Part shown: positions 1-6,776 of the stretch, piece after piece | How positions within the stretch are numbered: the first letter of the stretch is position 1 | How the letters are laid out: each line of letters begins with the position of its first letter | DNA from: Dictyocoela muelleri | Taxonomy: Eukaryota > Microsporidia | Direction of reading: 5' to 3' | Assembly (NCBI GenBank): GCA_016256075.1 | Contig: SDVU01000370.1 | Span: forward strand, 1-14,294 | Length of the DNA stretch: 14,294 nt | Translations under genes and position numbers: made by a program | The notes under the pieces: model-generated | The model's input: the letters and a program-made list of their open reading frames with translations, nothing else | What the model was told of the DNA's origin: nothing | The model's database searches: none

Positions 1-143
1 ATGCGAGCTAAAAATATGTTTTGTGTCATTTTATCCAAAAAAACACGGTTCAAATAAGATTCTGAAAATTGAATAGACATTATTTCATCGTTTGAATAAA
101 TTTTTTCTTCTTCTACGATTTCTTTTACAGTTTTCCATCCCAT
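1..143 (-). CDS. 5' end of an unrecognised protein gene, running off the left edge
   Basis: An uninterrupted frame of 47 codons runs from an ATG at 143-141 to the window edge on the minus strand. It begins MGWKTVKEIVEEEKIYSNDE and ends near QNIFLAR. The visible part is mixed and hydrophilic, with an acidic stretch at residues 8-13 (EIVEEE). It has no signal peptide, membrane segment or catalytic motif that I recognise, so I assign no function. The start is supported by a run of six C ending 3 nt before the ATG. An open frame of this length is uncommon in such AT-rich DNA, where stops are frequent. It is the only frame in the window that looks like host coding sequence rather than transposase debris. 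It could still be a decayed fragment, since only 143 bases are visible. Everything to its right is repeats, so it probably marks the edge of a gene block. Confidence 0.5.
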   Translation of the reverse strand, partial: MGWKTVKEIVEEEKIYSNDEIMSIQFSESYLNRVFLDKMTQNIFLAR

Positions 144-159
144 TAAGGGGGGTACCTTA
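144..159 (-). promoter_or_regulatory. CCC-type start-site motif upstream of the partial gene
   Basis: On the minus strand the bases before the ATG read GGTACCCCCCTTA, with six C ending 3 nt from the start codon. Short C-rich or G-rich motifs placed directly upstream of start codons have been described as transcription signals in microsporidia. Here the motif stands out against very AT-rich surroundings. It supports the chosen start and hints at the organism. Its role is inferred from position only. Confidence 0.4.
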
Positions 160-166
160 AAAATTT

Positions 167-202
167 TCAAGAACGCCGAATAATCTCAAGAACGCCGAAT
201 AA
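167..202. repeat. Two direct copies of a 17-bp sequence
   Basis: TCAAGAACGCCGAATAA occurs at 167-183 and again at 186-202, separated by 2 nt, and is followed by a related GCATTCGCCGATT. The CGCCGAAT and ATTCGCC words resemble the arms of the GC-rich hairpins at 581 and 2700, so this may be debris of the same repeat family. The rest of 203-495 is AT-rich, with no coding frame or structure that I can support. Confidence 0.5.
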
Positions 203-495
203 CCCGCATTCGCCGATTAAAAGAATGGGTTAGAATTTAAAAAGCTATTGCGGGGATTATCCTGACAAGATACATAAATTTAATGCCTTATAAATATTGT
301 TTGAACTTTTGAAATATATATTGGCGGTGATAAAAGAAGTACTAAAATGTCAACGCATTGAATAAATAGCCTCGAAAATTGAACAAAATAATAAAATATA
401 TTTTTCAAAGAATTTAGGAAAAATGATTCGATCGTACAGTATTGCGATTAAACCTTTAATCTATAATTCAATAAAAAATGCACTTTATCGGAATT

Positions 496-580
496 TTAAT
501 AGTTTTGATTGTGATGTAAGGCACTTTTTTATCTGTTAGCACCTCTAAAGTTTATTAACCAATCAGGATAAAAACGTATA
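496..580 (+). repeat. Left flanking direct repeat of foldback element I (F1)
   Basis: This stretch abuts the left end of element I and reappears, in the same orientation, abutting its right end (2779-2866). Shared landmarks are GATGTA, then CACTT, then ATCTGTTAGC at 531-540 (2814-2823 in the other copy), then CCTCTAAA and TTTATTAAC. The alignment is clear over about 70 bp and fuzzy at its edges, with several small gaps. As the repeat lies outside the inverted termini in direct orientation, it looks like duplicated target DNA rather than part of the element. A 38-codon frame from 423 crosses it and is not convincing. Confidence 0.6.
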
Positions 581-608
581 CCGACAATTCGCCTATAGGC
601 GAATTGTC
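581..608. repeat. Perfect 26-bp palindrome, left hairpin of element I
   Basis: The 26 bases at 583-608 equal their own reverse complement, with arms GACAATTCGCC and GGCGAATTGTC around a central TATA. Self-pairing would give a GC-rich stem in otherwise AT-rich DNA. The right arm supplies the 8-bp target GAATTGTC that Merlin A duplicated, so the hairpin was there before Merlin A landed. Confidence 0.85.
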
Positions 609-1834
609 GGCGCACCTGTAAAAAACGGCCCACCTTGGTTGGGGGTTCGTTTTTTACAAGAGAGGGGGGGGTAAAGTAAAATATTAAAAACAAATTAAAT
701 ATTAAACATATATTAAATATTAAAAATTATTAGATATTAATAGTAAATTATATATCAAAAGTAAATTAGATCTTTAAAATTAAATTATATATTAAAAATA
801 AATTAGAAATTAAAAATAAATTAGATTTTAAAAAATGTTTATTAAGAAAATAGTAGTTGCAATATTCTTATAAAAACTGAACATTTAATATCACGGCTTT
901 GTGATGTTATAAATTTTTTTCTAAAATAGAAATTCGTTAAGAATGATGGAATTTGAATGTAGGGAATGCCGTTCATTTTTCTAATATCAGCCTTTTGATG
1001 ACTTCAAAAATTTTCTATTTTATTTGAACTTTCTCCCTCTGTGTTTACAAAGCCTTCGAAATGGTTAACTATAATATGTTGGTATCATTGGCTAAAACAG
1101 CAGAGAGATATGAGGGACGTCCATTTGTGACAATGGTTATTTATTTATATATATTTTCTCTAAATATCGCTGTTAATGTCTCAGACATTCTATCCGGTAA
1201 AACTATCAAACGAAAATTGCGAATATTATGCGCTGTATAATTCCTAAAAGCTATATCGTGTTTGAAATTGAATCATCGGCATTACTTGGCGATCTAATGA
1301 TGCAATTTCTAGAAAAAACAGTCTCATCAATTTCTAAAACTTTACCATCCCCTCCCATCTTTTATTCATTGTTCGAAATATTATCATACAACGGCACCAA
1401 ATCATTTTTTATTCCAATATATGTTTTTTCAGTAATATTCAAAATATTTATGGCTATATGATTTTGTGTATTTTGAATTGCTAAATAAATCGAAAAAAGC
1501 AATACCGAAATACGATTTTTTTTTAAATTAAAATGACGTTAAAGACAACAGATTTCTTGAAAACCGGTATATTTTTCTAGAACATCTGCATTTATAAACA
1601 TACGAACTACCTGACCGATATTTTTCTAATTCTATCGTTTTTTAGCAAGTTTCACATGTTATTTCACGCCTTAGGTCGTATATCTCTAACAAAAATGATA
1701 TTGATTCATCTAATTTATAAAAATATTCAGATTTATAATCAAGGTTCATTATCATGGGGTAATGCTTTTTTATAAAAATGCTTTCCTTTACAAAACAAAC
1801 GCAGCCATGGGGGTTCGTTTTTTACAGGAGCGCC
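609..1834 (-). mobile_element. Merlin A, degenerate Merlin/ISXO2-like transposon (1226 bp)
   Basis: The termini are GGCGCACCTGTAAAAAACG at 609-627 and its near-perfect inverse at 1816-1834, differing at one base (A against T), inside an exact 8-bp target duplication. Just inside the left end, CTGTAAAAAACG and CGTTTTTTAC at 615-658 can pair as a second, subterminal hairpin. The element carries a decayed transposase on the minus strand. It sits in the right arm of the left hairpin of element I. An unoccupied relative of the insertion site is visible in inverted form at about 2727-2778, which proves insertion. Its termini are unlike those of the other four Merlins here. Confidence 0.8.
905..1755 (-). 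pseudogene. Merlin/ISXO2-like transposase pseudogene (Merlin A)
   Basis: Read on the minus strand, the frame can start at the ATG at 1755 or 1749, just after a CCCC run. It gives MNLDYKSEYFYKLDE, then REITCETC near 1665-1645 and YVYKCRCSRK, the zinc-ribbon cysteines of the family. The DDE nuclease follows: LEIDET near 1338-1321 (first Asp), VTNGRPSYLSAV near 1131-1095, NHFEGFVNTEG and SSNKIENFW near 1065-1008 (Glu side of the triad), and FLNEF near 945-930 at the C-terminus. Several in-frame stops and at least two frame changes break it, beginning with a stop directly after the zinc ribbon. The position expected for the second catalytic Asp reads Asn (TNG). It is inactive as it stands. The family call is strong because motif order and spacing agree with the homologues in this window. 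Confidence 0.75.
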
Positions 1835-1879
1835 GAATTGTCGTTATATTCGCTAATTTAAAAAAAAGGCGATAATTCG
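1835..1879. repeat. Inner part of the left hairpin cassette of element I, displaced by Merlin A
   Basis: GAATTGTCGTTATATTCGCT, then an A-run and GGCGATAATTCGAC, matches the reverse complement of 2750-2705. It is the continuation of the cassette that begins at 581. The second palindrome is here reduced to a half (GGCGATAATTCG). Confidence 0.65.
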
Positions 1880-2276
1880 ACTACAAAAAATAAAATGACT
1901 TTTAAATTGTATCAAAGTGAAAGAGGTAGATATAACAGTCATGACACGTTTTTCAGATCGAAAAATATATATATGCCATTTATATGAGAATAAGTAATGA
2001 TTTATATTTGTAATAAGTATTATATCGGGAAATAAAGCCCATTCCATAAGAATCATTATTTATTCGCTTATAAATGACAATTTTATATTTTTTTAGAGAG
2101 GTCTAAAAGCTGTGTGAGAATAGAATTATTACATTGATCATTCTGATATAAAAAATTGCTAAATTGTATGCATATAGAAAATAGACAACTAAAAAAAAAT
2201 TCGAAAAAAAGAAAAATTTTATAATAAACACGCAACCTCTGTAAAAAGAATAGATTTAGTAGATAATTTAGTGTTT
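1880..2276. other. Left inner arm of element I, no gene
   Basis: This AT-rich arm is partly inverted-repeat-related to about 2554-2698, with shared blocks near 1890-1905 (AAAATGACTTTT), 1932-1950 and 1965-1977. Pairing fades beyond about 1980. The 67-codon minus frame at 1853-2056 shows no family feature and overlaps the hairpin cassette, so I do not treat it as a gene. Confidence 0.5.
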
Positions 2277-2553
2277 ACTCGGATTAGAGACCAGAGAAGA
2301 GTTTATCTTAAGCAAAAGTACAAATATAAAAAATAATTGAAATTATTTTGCCAAATAATAATCCCGAATTTTTTATTATTAAAAATTGATTTATTATTAT
2401 ATTTAGTATATTTTGCGATGTATAATTACTAAATATAGTAATAAATCAATTTTATTATAAAAATTCGGGTTATTAATTAGCAAAATAATTTACAATTCTT
2501 TCATATTTCTACTTTTTCTTAAGGTAAACTTTTCTCTGGTCTCTAACCAGGGT
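2277..2553. repeat. 277-bp near-complete palindrome inside element I
   Basis: Outer arms are TTAGAGACCAGAG near 2284 and its inverse CTCTGGTCTCTAA near 2534-2546, extending outward with mismatches to 2277 and 2553. The palindrome continues inward through CTTAAG, AAATTATTTTGC against GCAAAATAATTT, CCCGAATTTTT against AAAAATTCGGG, and AAAATTGATTTATTA against TAATAAATCAATTTT, turning near 2410-2430. No target duplication is evident. It could be a separate palindromic MITE that inserted here, or the native centre of foldback element I. The comparable design of element II favours the second reading weakly. Confidence 0.75.
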
Positions 2554-2698
2554 CAGCTATCCTATTTTTATATTATTTATATTCTTTAATAATAATAAAA
2601 CATATATATTTTATATTTTTTTCGTATAACTGTTACTGGTCAGTTTTTCTACAAGTTTTTAATTTTAATTTTATAAGTCATATTATTTTTTTAACTTC

Positions 2699-2778
2699 CG
2701 ACAATTCGCCTCAAGGCGAATTGTCCCTTTTTTTATTTTAGCGAATATAGAGACAATTCGTCTATAGGCGAATTGTCG
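2699..2778. repeat. Right double-hairpin cassette of element I
   Basis: Two palindromes lie 26 nt apart: 2700-2725 (GACAATTCGCC, central TCAA, GGCGAATTGTC, with a perfect stem) and 2752-2777 (GACAATTCGTC, TATA, GGCGAATTGTC, with one mismatch). The spacer is a T-run followed by TTTTAGCGAATATAGA. Its reverse complement matches the left cassette with Merlin A removed, so it is a terminal inverted repeat and also an empty-site relative for Merlin A. Confidence 0.75.
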
Positions 2779-2866
2779 CTTTACCTTTTATTGCGATGTA
2801 TCGACACTTATTTATCTGTTAGCCCCCTCTAAAAATTTATTAACAAAATAAAAAGGGGATAAACAA
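2779..2866 (+). repeat. Right flanking direct repeat of foldback element I (F2)
   Basis: This is the counterpart of 496-580, in the same orientation and starting directly at the hairpin boundary. TTTTATTGCGATGTA at 2786-2800 corresponds to 503-518, and ATCTGTTAGC at 2814-2823 to 531-540. By eye about four fifths of the alignable bases agree. See F1 for interpretation. Confidence 0.6.
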
Positions 2867-3360
2867 TCTAAATATTGAATAGGGGTATTATTTAGATACA
2901 GGAAATATTCAGAATAAAATAGTTATAATAGAGAATTTTAAATCCATTAGAGCGTTTCCAAAACTTTACCCCTAATTTTTTTTTTAGTTTTTGACATTAT
3001 AAAAATGCATGTATACAGCTCAAAAGTATAATAGGACTTTAGAATGTCTGAACCTGTCTTTTAGAATTTTTTATCTACAAAAAAAATATTATTTTATTAG
3101 ATAATTTCTGAGGCATAAGCCTAGTTGCACTTAATCAAATATCGAAATATGTTTCTTACCGATAAATTCCAATCAAAACTACAACAATTAGATGCAGTAT
3201 AATCAGAGTTTTAAAGAAAAATATTTTAAAATCAGATGTCTAAAATAGTCGCCAGGATGACATCTAGATGATTGAAAAAACACTTTATAATCAGATTTGC
3301 CTCGAAAATACTATTGTTTATATTTCATATGGTATACGCCAGAAAATACAAAAATTGTTG
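2867..3360. other. Intergenic stretch with no identifiable gene
   Basis: This is AT-rich DNA between the two foldback elements. Both strands are full of stops and I find no transposase motifs. AGGGGTA near 2882 and TACCCCT near 2966 form a short inverted pair 80 bp apart, which is too short to interpret. It is probably the pre-existing host sequence into which the elements inserted. Confidence 0.5.
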
Positions 3361-3382
3361 GAATAAAACGAAGTATTATAAT

Positions 3383-3455
3383 GATATTACAGGTGACGAA
3401 ATTAAAATTTCATAGAATATTATGAATATTAAAACTCACACTATAATATAATTGA
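3383..3455 (+). repeat. Left flanking direct repeat of foldback element II (G1, 73 bp)
   Basis: These 73 bases, starting GATATTACAG and ending CATAATATAATTGA-like (here CTATAATATAATTGA), recur at 9045-9117 with the same length and orientation and about 7 mismatches by eye. Looser similarity extends a few bases outward. The copies sit immediately outside the inverted termini at 3458 and 9030. G is unrelated to repeat F of element I, so these are two different target sequences, each duplicated around an element of the same design. Confidence 0.75.
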
Positions 3456-3460
3456 GCACG

Positions 3461-3531
3461 ACGCCAACTCGCCTGTAGGCGAGTTGTATCATTTTCGTCT
3501 CAGAAAATAGAAAGCTCCAACTCGCCTAGGT
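3461..3531. repeat. Left double-hairpin cassette of element II
   Basis: A 22-bp palindrome at 3465-3486 (CAACTCGCC, TGTA, GGCGAGTTG) is followed by the spacer TCTCAGAAAATAGAAAG (3500-3516) and a half palindrome CAACTCGCCTAGG near 3518-3530. The core is a variant of the element I hairpin (CAATTCGCC, TATA, GGCGAATTG). The reverse complement of 8961-9030 has the same order. Confidence 0.75.
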
Positions 3532-3543
3532 TAATGAAATTTT

Positions 3544-3810
3544 AGTTCTACAACGGTTTCCTACCCCCCTTAAAAAATCAAAAGTCGAAACGGTAGAAGA
3601 TCTCATCAATAAATGATAATAAAAATCTTTTGGAATCTTAGGATCTACTCATCTATATAAACATTTTATAGCTTCATATTATAAAATGTTTATATAGATG
3701 AGTTGATCCTAAGATTCTAAAAGATTTTTTTTATCATCTATTGATGGGATCTTCTACCTTTTCGACTTTTTATTTTTTAAGGGGGAGAAACCGGATCACA
3801 AGTTACTTTT
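3544..3810. repeat. Left palindromic terminal repeat of Merlin B
   Basis: From outside, CGGTTTCC, a C-run, ATCAAAAGTCGAAA, CATCAATAAATGATAAT, TCTTAGGATCTACTCATC and TATATAAACATTTTATA are mirrored back out to GGGGGAGAAACCGGATCA. The turn is near 3670-3680 (GCTTC). The inner edge reads on to AAGTTAC, which pairs with GTAACTT at the inner edge of the right repeat (4759-4765). Confidence 0.8.
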
Positions 3811-3900
3811 ATATATAAAAAATAAAAAAAAATGACAAAATTAAATAAAAGCATTTAATATAATCATTAAAAACTCACTAAATTCGATGTTTTTGTAGTT

Positions 3901-4648
3901 TCTAAAAAAACATGAAGACTTTTAAATGATCATGTAGTGTATCGAGACTGATACCATAGCTATAATAATATATTTTTTTTTCAAGTGAAGCCAAAGATTC
4001 TCAATCATTTGAGTATTGGCTTTAGTTACTGGATCTGCAAAAATGCTTATAATCCACACTATATGTGTATTTATCTGAAATCTTTTTATATACTGACTAC
4101 TTATCCGAAACTATATATGACTTTTTTTAATGTATTTATCGACAAGAGATAACAAATTTTTGGCGTCTCTTTTTTATACTACTTGGCAATAAAAATATCC
4201 AGTTTTGTATTCTACGGCTTCCCGCACCCAAACTGGTTTCCCTATATCCCCAACACTATATTTTATTTTTCCCCAGTATGTTTCATCAATTTTTACCCTT
4301 CAAAACATTTCCCAGTGGTCTTTGATTCTCTTTGACAAAACAACTAATTTTTTCTCTAATTAATTGAAGCAGGTTCTTGTACATGTCTTCACTAATTTCA
4401 CAATTTTGCATTATATAAGAGGCACTAAAATGGGTTTTATTGAAAAAATAGAAAGCAAATTTAAAGAAAATGAAATGTGTGATTTTCTTATCTGCAAGAG
4501 AACAATCAGACAAAATATTACTTGTTACTTTACTTTTGGAACATTTCCAGCAGTACACGAAATTATATTTTGTTGTTTGTCTAATTCTCATTTCTCTATT
4601 GCACTTATTACAAATTTTATATTCAGGTATTGCCTCTAAAACCTTCAT
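3901..4648 (-). pseudogene. Merlin/ISXO2-like transposase pseudogene (Merlin B)
   Basis: The minus frame starts MKVLEAIPEYKICNKC at 4648. A zinc ribbon (CNKC, then YCWKC) fills roughly residues 13-36, followed by a helix-rich stretch. After a frame change near 4295 come VKIDETYWGKIKYSVGDIG and KPVWVREAVEYKTGYFY (first Asp), KRDAKNLLSLVDKYI, VSDK near 4115 (second Asp) and MIENLWLHLKKK near 3990-3960 (Glu). It ends at DHLKVFMFF. These match the order and wording of Merlin transposases, including WVREAVE and the RDA-LL block. Stops follow YCQVV and SDK, and at least two frame changes break the gene. Unlike Merlins A and D, all three acidic residues are still readable. The overlapping plus-strand frames here are shadows. 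Confidence 0.8.
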
Positions 4649-4754
4649 AAATTAAATATTATTTAATTTTTGTAGAATGAAATAAAAAAATCATGATCAG
4701 GAGCTCGTTTTAAACGTTTCAACATGGGGTGTCTTTTTTTTAAATTTTTATAAT

Positions 4755-5087
4755 AAAAGTAACTTATGATCCGGTTTCCCCCCCTAAAAAAATCAAAAGT
4801 CGAAATGGTAAAAAATTCCATCAATAAATGATAATGAAATTCATTTAGAATTTAGGATCTACTCATCTATATAAATAAATTATAAAATGAAGATATGAAT
4901 TAAACTTTTCTAAATTTGATCTTTGCACAAAATTTAAAAAAGTTTAATTCATAGCTTCATATTATGAAATATTTATATAGATGAGTAGATCCTAAGATTC
5001 TAAAAGATTTTTATTATCATTATTGATGGGATTTCTTACTATTTCGACTTTTGATTTTCTTAGGGAGGAGGAAACCGTTTGAGAACC
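4755..5087. repeat. Right palindromic terminal repeat of Merlin B
   Basis: This is inverted relative to 3544-3810 and likewise self-palindromic: GGATCTACTCATCTATATAA near 4854 is mirrored by TTATATAGATGAGTAGATCC near 4973-4992. It is about 65 bp longer than the left copy because of a nested inverted pair, GAATTAAACTTTTCTAAAT near 4897 and AAAAAGTTTAATTC near 4940, around a short loop. Confidence 0.8.
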
Positions 5088-5260
5088 GAAATTTTATATA
5101 ATTTTATATTCAAATAATTTTTTGAGTTTGCTTATAATAAATTTTTTAATGATGGAATATAAGATTGCACTTGAACTGGCCTCGACCGCAGCGAGAGAAC
5201 TTGACACAAATTTTTTTGATAGAATGATAATATCATTTCTTGGTTTTAACAAGAATATTG
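5088..5260. repeat. Segment of the left arm of element II between Merlins B and C
   Basis: AGTTTGCTT, AATAAATTTTTTAATGAT, GCAC, GAACT and CGCAGCGAGA at 5124-5205 match the reverse complement of 8920-8840. The CG-rich GCCTCGACCGCAGCGAGAG has a hairpin-like counterpart at 8846-8862. It carries no gene. Confidence 0.65.
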
Positions 5261-6672
5261 TGTACTACTTAGGTCCTGACCCTTAAATTTTTTTTGTAAA
5301 AAATAAACTTAATAATTTTTTAGACATATTTTTGCTCGAAAAAAAAGAATATGAAAGTATTTTTCTTTAATAATAAAAAAAAGTGTATATTTTATCTCTT
5401 TCGCTGCGAAAAACAAGAAAATTTGGTAAATGGTACTTTTATGCCCGTAATGGAATTTCACGGCCGTAATGAATTTTTTAAAAAAAAACTTAAATCAATC
5501 GTTTATTTTTAAAAGCAATAATAACTTATTAAAACTCTTTTATTTTGGGATTTTAAACTTCCATATAAATTGTAGTAAATATTCAAAATGTAGATCTCGA
5601 TTCTTTCATTGTTTAGTTCTTAGAAATCTTTTCGAGAGAGACCAAAAACCATCGATATTTTGCGTATGTATGAAAACGTCATTAGTATCAACGAAATTGT
5701 AAGAATGATTTATCGTTGTGTGTTGAATATCAGTTGTGTTATTTAAAGCTGAAGTATAAGCCCGCCATTCTTCAGTAAAATATATTGTACCTGGTAGAAT
5801 ATTTTCATTAATAATTTGAAAGATAGTCGTTGTGTTTCTATTATTAACCGGTATTATAAATGCCTTTTTAGTACCTTTTTCTATACCCCCACCATACTGT
5901 TGGCCAAAGTTATGCCTTCCTCTGTTAAACGTTATTTTTTGAAAAACAGGCTCTCATCAATTTCTACTATCTTTGGCAACCCTCTATCATCAAATCTACT
6001 TATTCTTTCATTATTTTCAAGAACAAAATTAAAAATGGATTCTCTTACTAATTAAACGTACTTTCTTAACGTTTTTCTATTTACGTTAAGGTCATACTCT
6101 ATATCAGAATAAAAATTGTTTTTCATATATGTATATAAAATACATAAAAATAACCTCCATTTTAAGTTTACATTTCGAAAAACTTAAATAAGTACTTATG
6201 CTTTTTTATTTAAAACAAGGCCTCTTGCAGATCCATACGTACCAATCGATTGATGAATTACGTTTAACATATCTCATAGCTGTTTGACATTCTTCACAAA
6301 CCATCTCATTCTTGATTAAACCTAGTCTACTTAAAAAATGGTTTTGCAGACACATAGATGATAAAACATTTTTTTAAATAATATTCTGACAGCCTTAAGT
6401 CTATAATATCGGCTTCAGAGAATTGTTGTTTTTCTTCTATTATTATTGTTCGGGATATTCTTACCATTTAAGGGGTCATATTTTAAAAAAAATCATTACG
6501 GGCGTGAAATTCCATTACGGGCGTAAAAGTACCATAAACCGAAAATTAAAACACTATAATTATTATTACATAAAAATACTTTCCTCTCTTTTTTTCGAGC
6601 AAAAATATGTTAAAAAATTATTTAGTTTTTTTTACAAAGAAAAATTTTCAGGGTCAGGACCTGGGTCGTACC
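5261..6672 (-). mobile_element. Merlin C, degenerate Merlin/ISXO2-like transposon (1412 bp)
   Basis: The terminal inverted repeats are about 200 bp. At the left, TGTACTACTTAGGTCCTGAC (5261-5280) and, 170 bp in, TGGTACTTTTATGCCCGTAA. At the right, the inverse of these (ATTACGGGCGTAAAAGTACC near 6515-6534, and CAGGGTCAGGACCTGGGTCG at 6649-6668). A second ATTACGGGCGTGAAATTCC copy at about 6495 makes the inner edge a short tandem. The interior holds a decayed minus-strand transposase. It inserted in the left arm of element II, and the right arm near 8790-8810 lacks it. Confidence 0.8.
5600..6450 (-). pseudogene. Merlin/ISXO2-like transposase pseudogene (Merlin C)
   Basis: Minus-strand pieces in order are FSEADIIDLRLSEYYLKKC (about 6420-6365), MVCEECQTAMRYV and WYVWICKRPC (zinc ribbon, about 6310-6225), and VEIDESLFFK near 5965-5940 (first Asp). 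Then comes a long clean stretch, QQYGGGIEKGTKKAFIIPVN, NRNTTTIFQIINENILPG, YFTEEWRAYTSALN, TTINHSYNFVDTND and FIHTQNIDGFWSL (about 5905-5640). Thr-Glu-Glu-Trp sits where the family usually has an Asp, so the second catalytic residue may be altered. The Glu-side motif reads NIDGFW instead of the more usual IEG or IEN. A stop follows LRTKQ, and several frame changes separate the pieces. The plus-strand frames at 5469, 5816 and 6423 are shadows. Confidence 0.75.
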
Positions 6673-6776
6673 GAATATTTGATTCTAATTTCCTTGGAAA
6701 TTTCTAGTAAAAATTTTCTTAAATTTATAAATATAGAAATGTCAAAGTATAATAAAAATTTATTTATTTGAATTAC
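6673..6776. repeat. Innermost part of the left arm of element II
   Basis: GATTCTAATTTCC, TTTCTAG, ATAAATATA and TATAATAAAAATTTA match the reverse complement of about 8800-8700. It joins Merlin C's target site to the core palindrome. Confidence 0.6.

Larger units (their letters stand above)
601..1842. repeat. 8-bp target-site duplication of Merlin A
   Basis: GAATTGTC at 601-608 is repeated exactly at 1835-1842, immediately outside the terminal inverted repeats. An 8-bp duplication is typical of Merlin and IS1016-type transposases. Confidence 0.8.
581..2778. mobile_element. Foldback element I with double-hairpin ends, interrupted by Merlin A
   Basis: The two ends are inverted copies of an approximately 80-bp cassette: a 26-bp palindrome, a spacer with TATATTCGCTAA, and a second, weaker palindrome. 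The left cassette is 581-608 continued at 1835-1879, split by Merlin A. The right cassette is 2699-2778. Inside the cassettes the arms remain recognisably inverted: from about 1880 AAAATGACTTTT, TAACAGT and AAATATATATATG recur as reverse complements between about 2695 and 2600. A 277-bp palindrome (2277-2553) lies between the arms. Without Merlin A the element is roughly 0.96 kb. No coding frame belongs to it. It shares its plan (flanking direct repeat, hairpin cassette, arm, internal palindrome) with element II but not its sequence, apart from the hairpin core. This is a structural call, as I know of no named family that matches. Confidence 0.55.
3544..5087 (-). mobile_element. Merlin B, degenerate Merlin/ISXO2-like transposon with long palindromic ends (1544 bp)
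   Basis: The termini AGTTCTACAACGGTTTCC at 3544 and the inverse of GGAAACCGTTTGAGAACC at 5070-5087 lie inside an 8-bp target duplication. Each end is an unusually long terminal repeat, 3544-3810 and 4755-5087, and each of these is itself a near-complete palindrome. The interior holds a decayed minus-strand transposase. It inserted into the left arm of element II. The opposite arm preserves an unoccupied relative near 8930-8962. CGGTTTCC followed by a C-run occurs four times, at the outer and inner edges of both ends. Confidence 0.8.
3536..5095. repeat. 8-bp target-site duplication of Merlin B
   Basis: GAAATTTT occurs at 3536-3543 and 5088-5095. The next base (A) also matches, so a 9-bp reading is possible. 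Eight is preferred because the other four Merlins fit 8. Confidence 0.75.
5253..6680. repeat. 8-bp target-site duplication of Merlin C (one mismatch)
   Basis: GAATATTG at 5253-5260 and GAATATTT at 6673-6680 flank the inverted termini. Confidence 0.65.

Noticed and set aside
423-539. 38-codon plus-strand frame
   Set aside because: It overlaps flanking repeat F1, its counterpart at 2779-2866 does not keep the frame, and there is no homology I recognise.
1228-1461. 77-codon plus-strand frame
   Set aside because: It is the complementary shadow of the Merlin A transposase remnant; the minus strand here carries the LEIDET motif and the plus frame has no family feature.
1853-2056. 67-codon minus-strand frame
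   Set aside because: It crosses the inner hairpin cassette and arm of element I, has no recognisable motif and no C-rich start signal.
2881-2973. Small inverted-repeat element bounded by AGGGGTA and TACCCCT
   Set aside because: Only 7-8 bp pair, there is no target duplication, and no second copy was seen in the window.
4364-4655. Two plus-strand frames opposite the Merlin B transposase
   Set aside because: Shadows of the minus-strand zinc-ribbon coding region.
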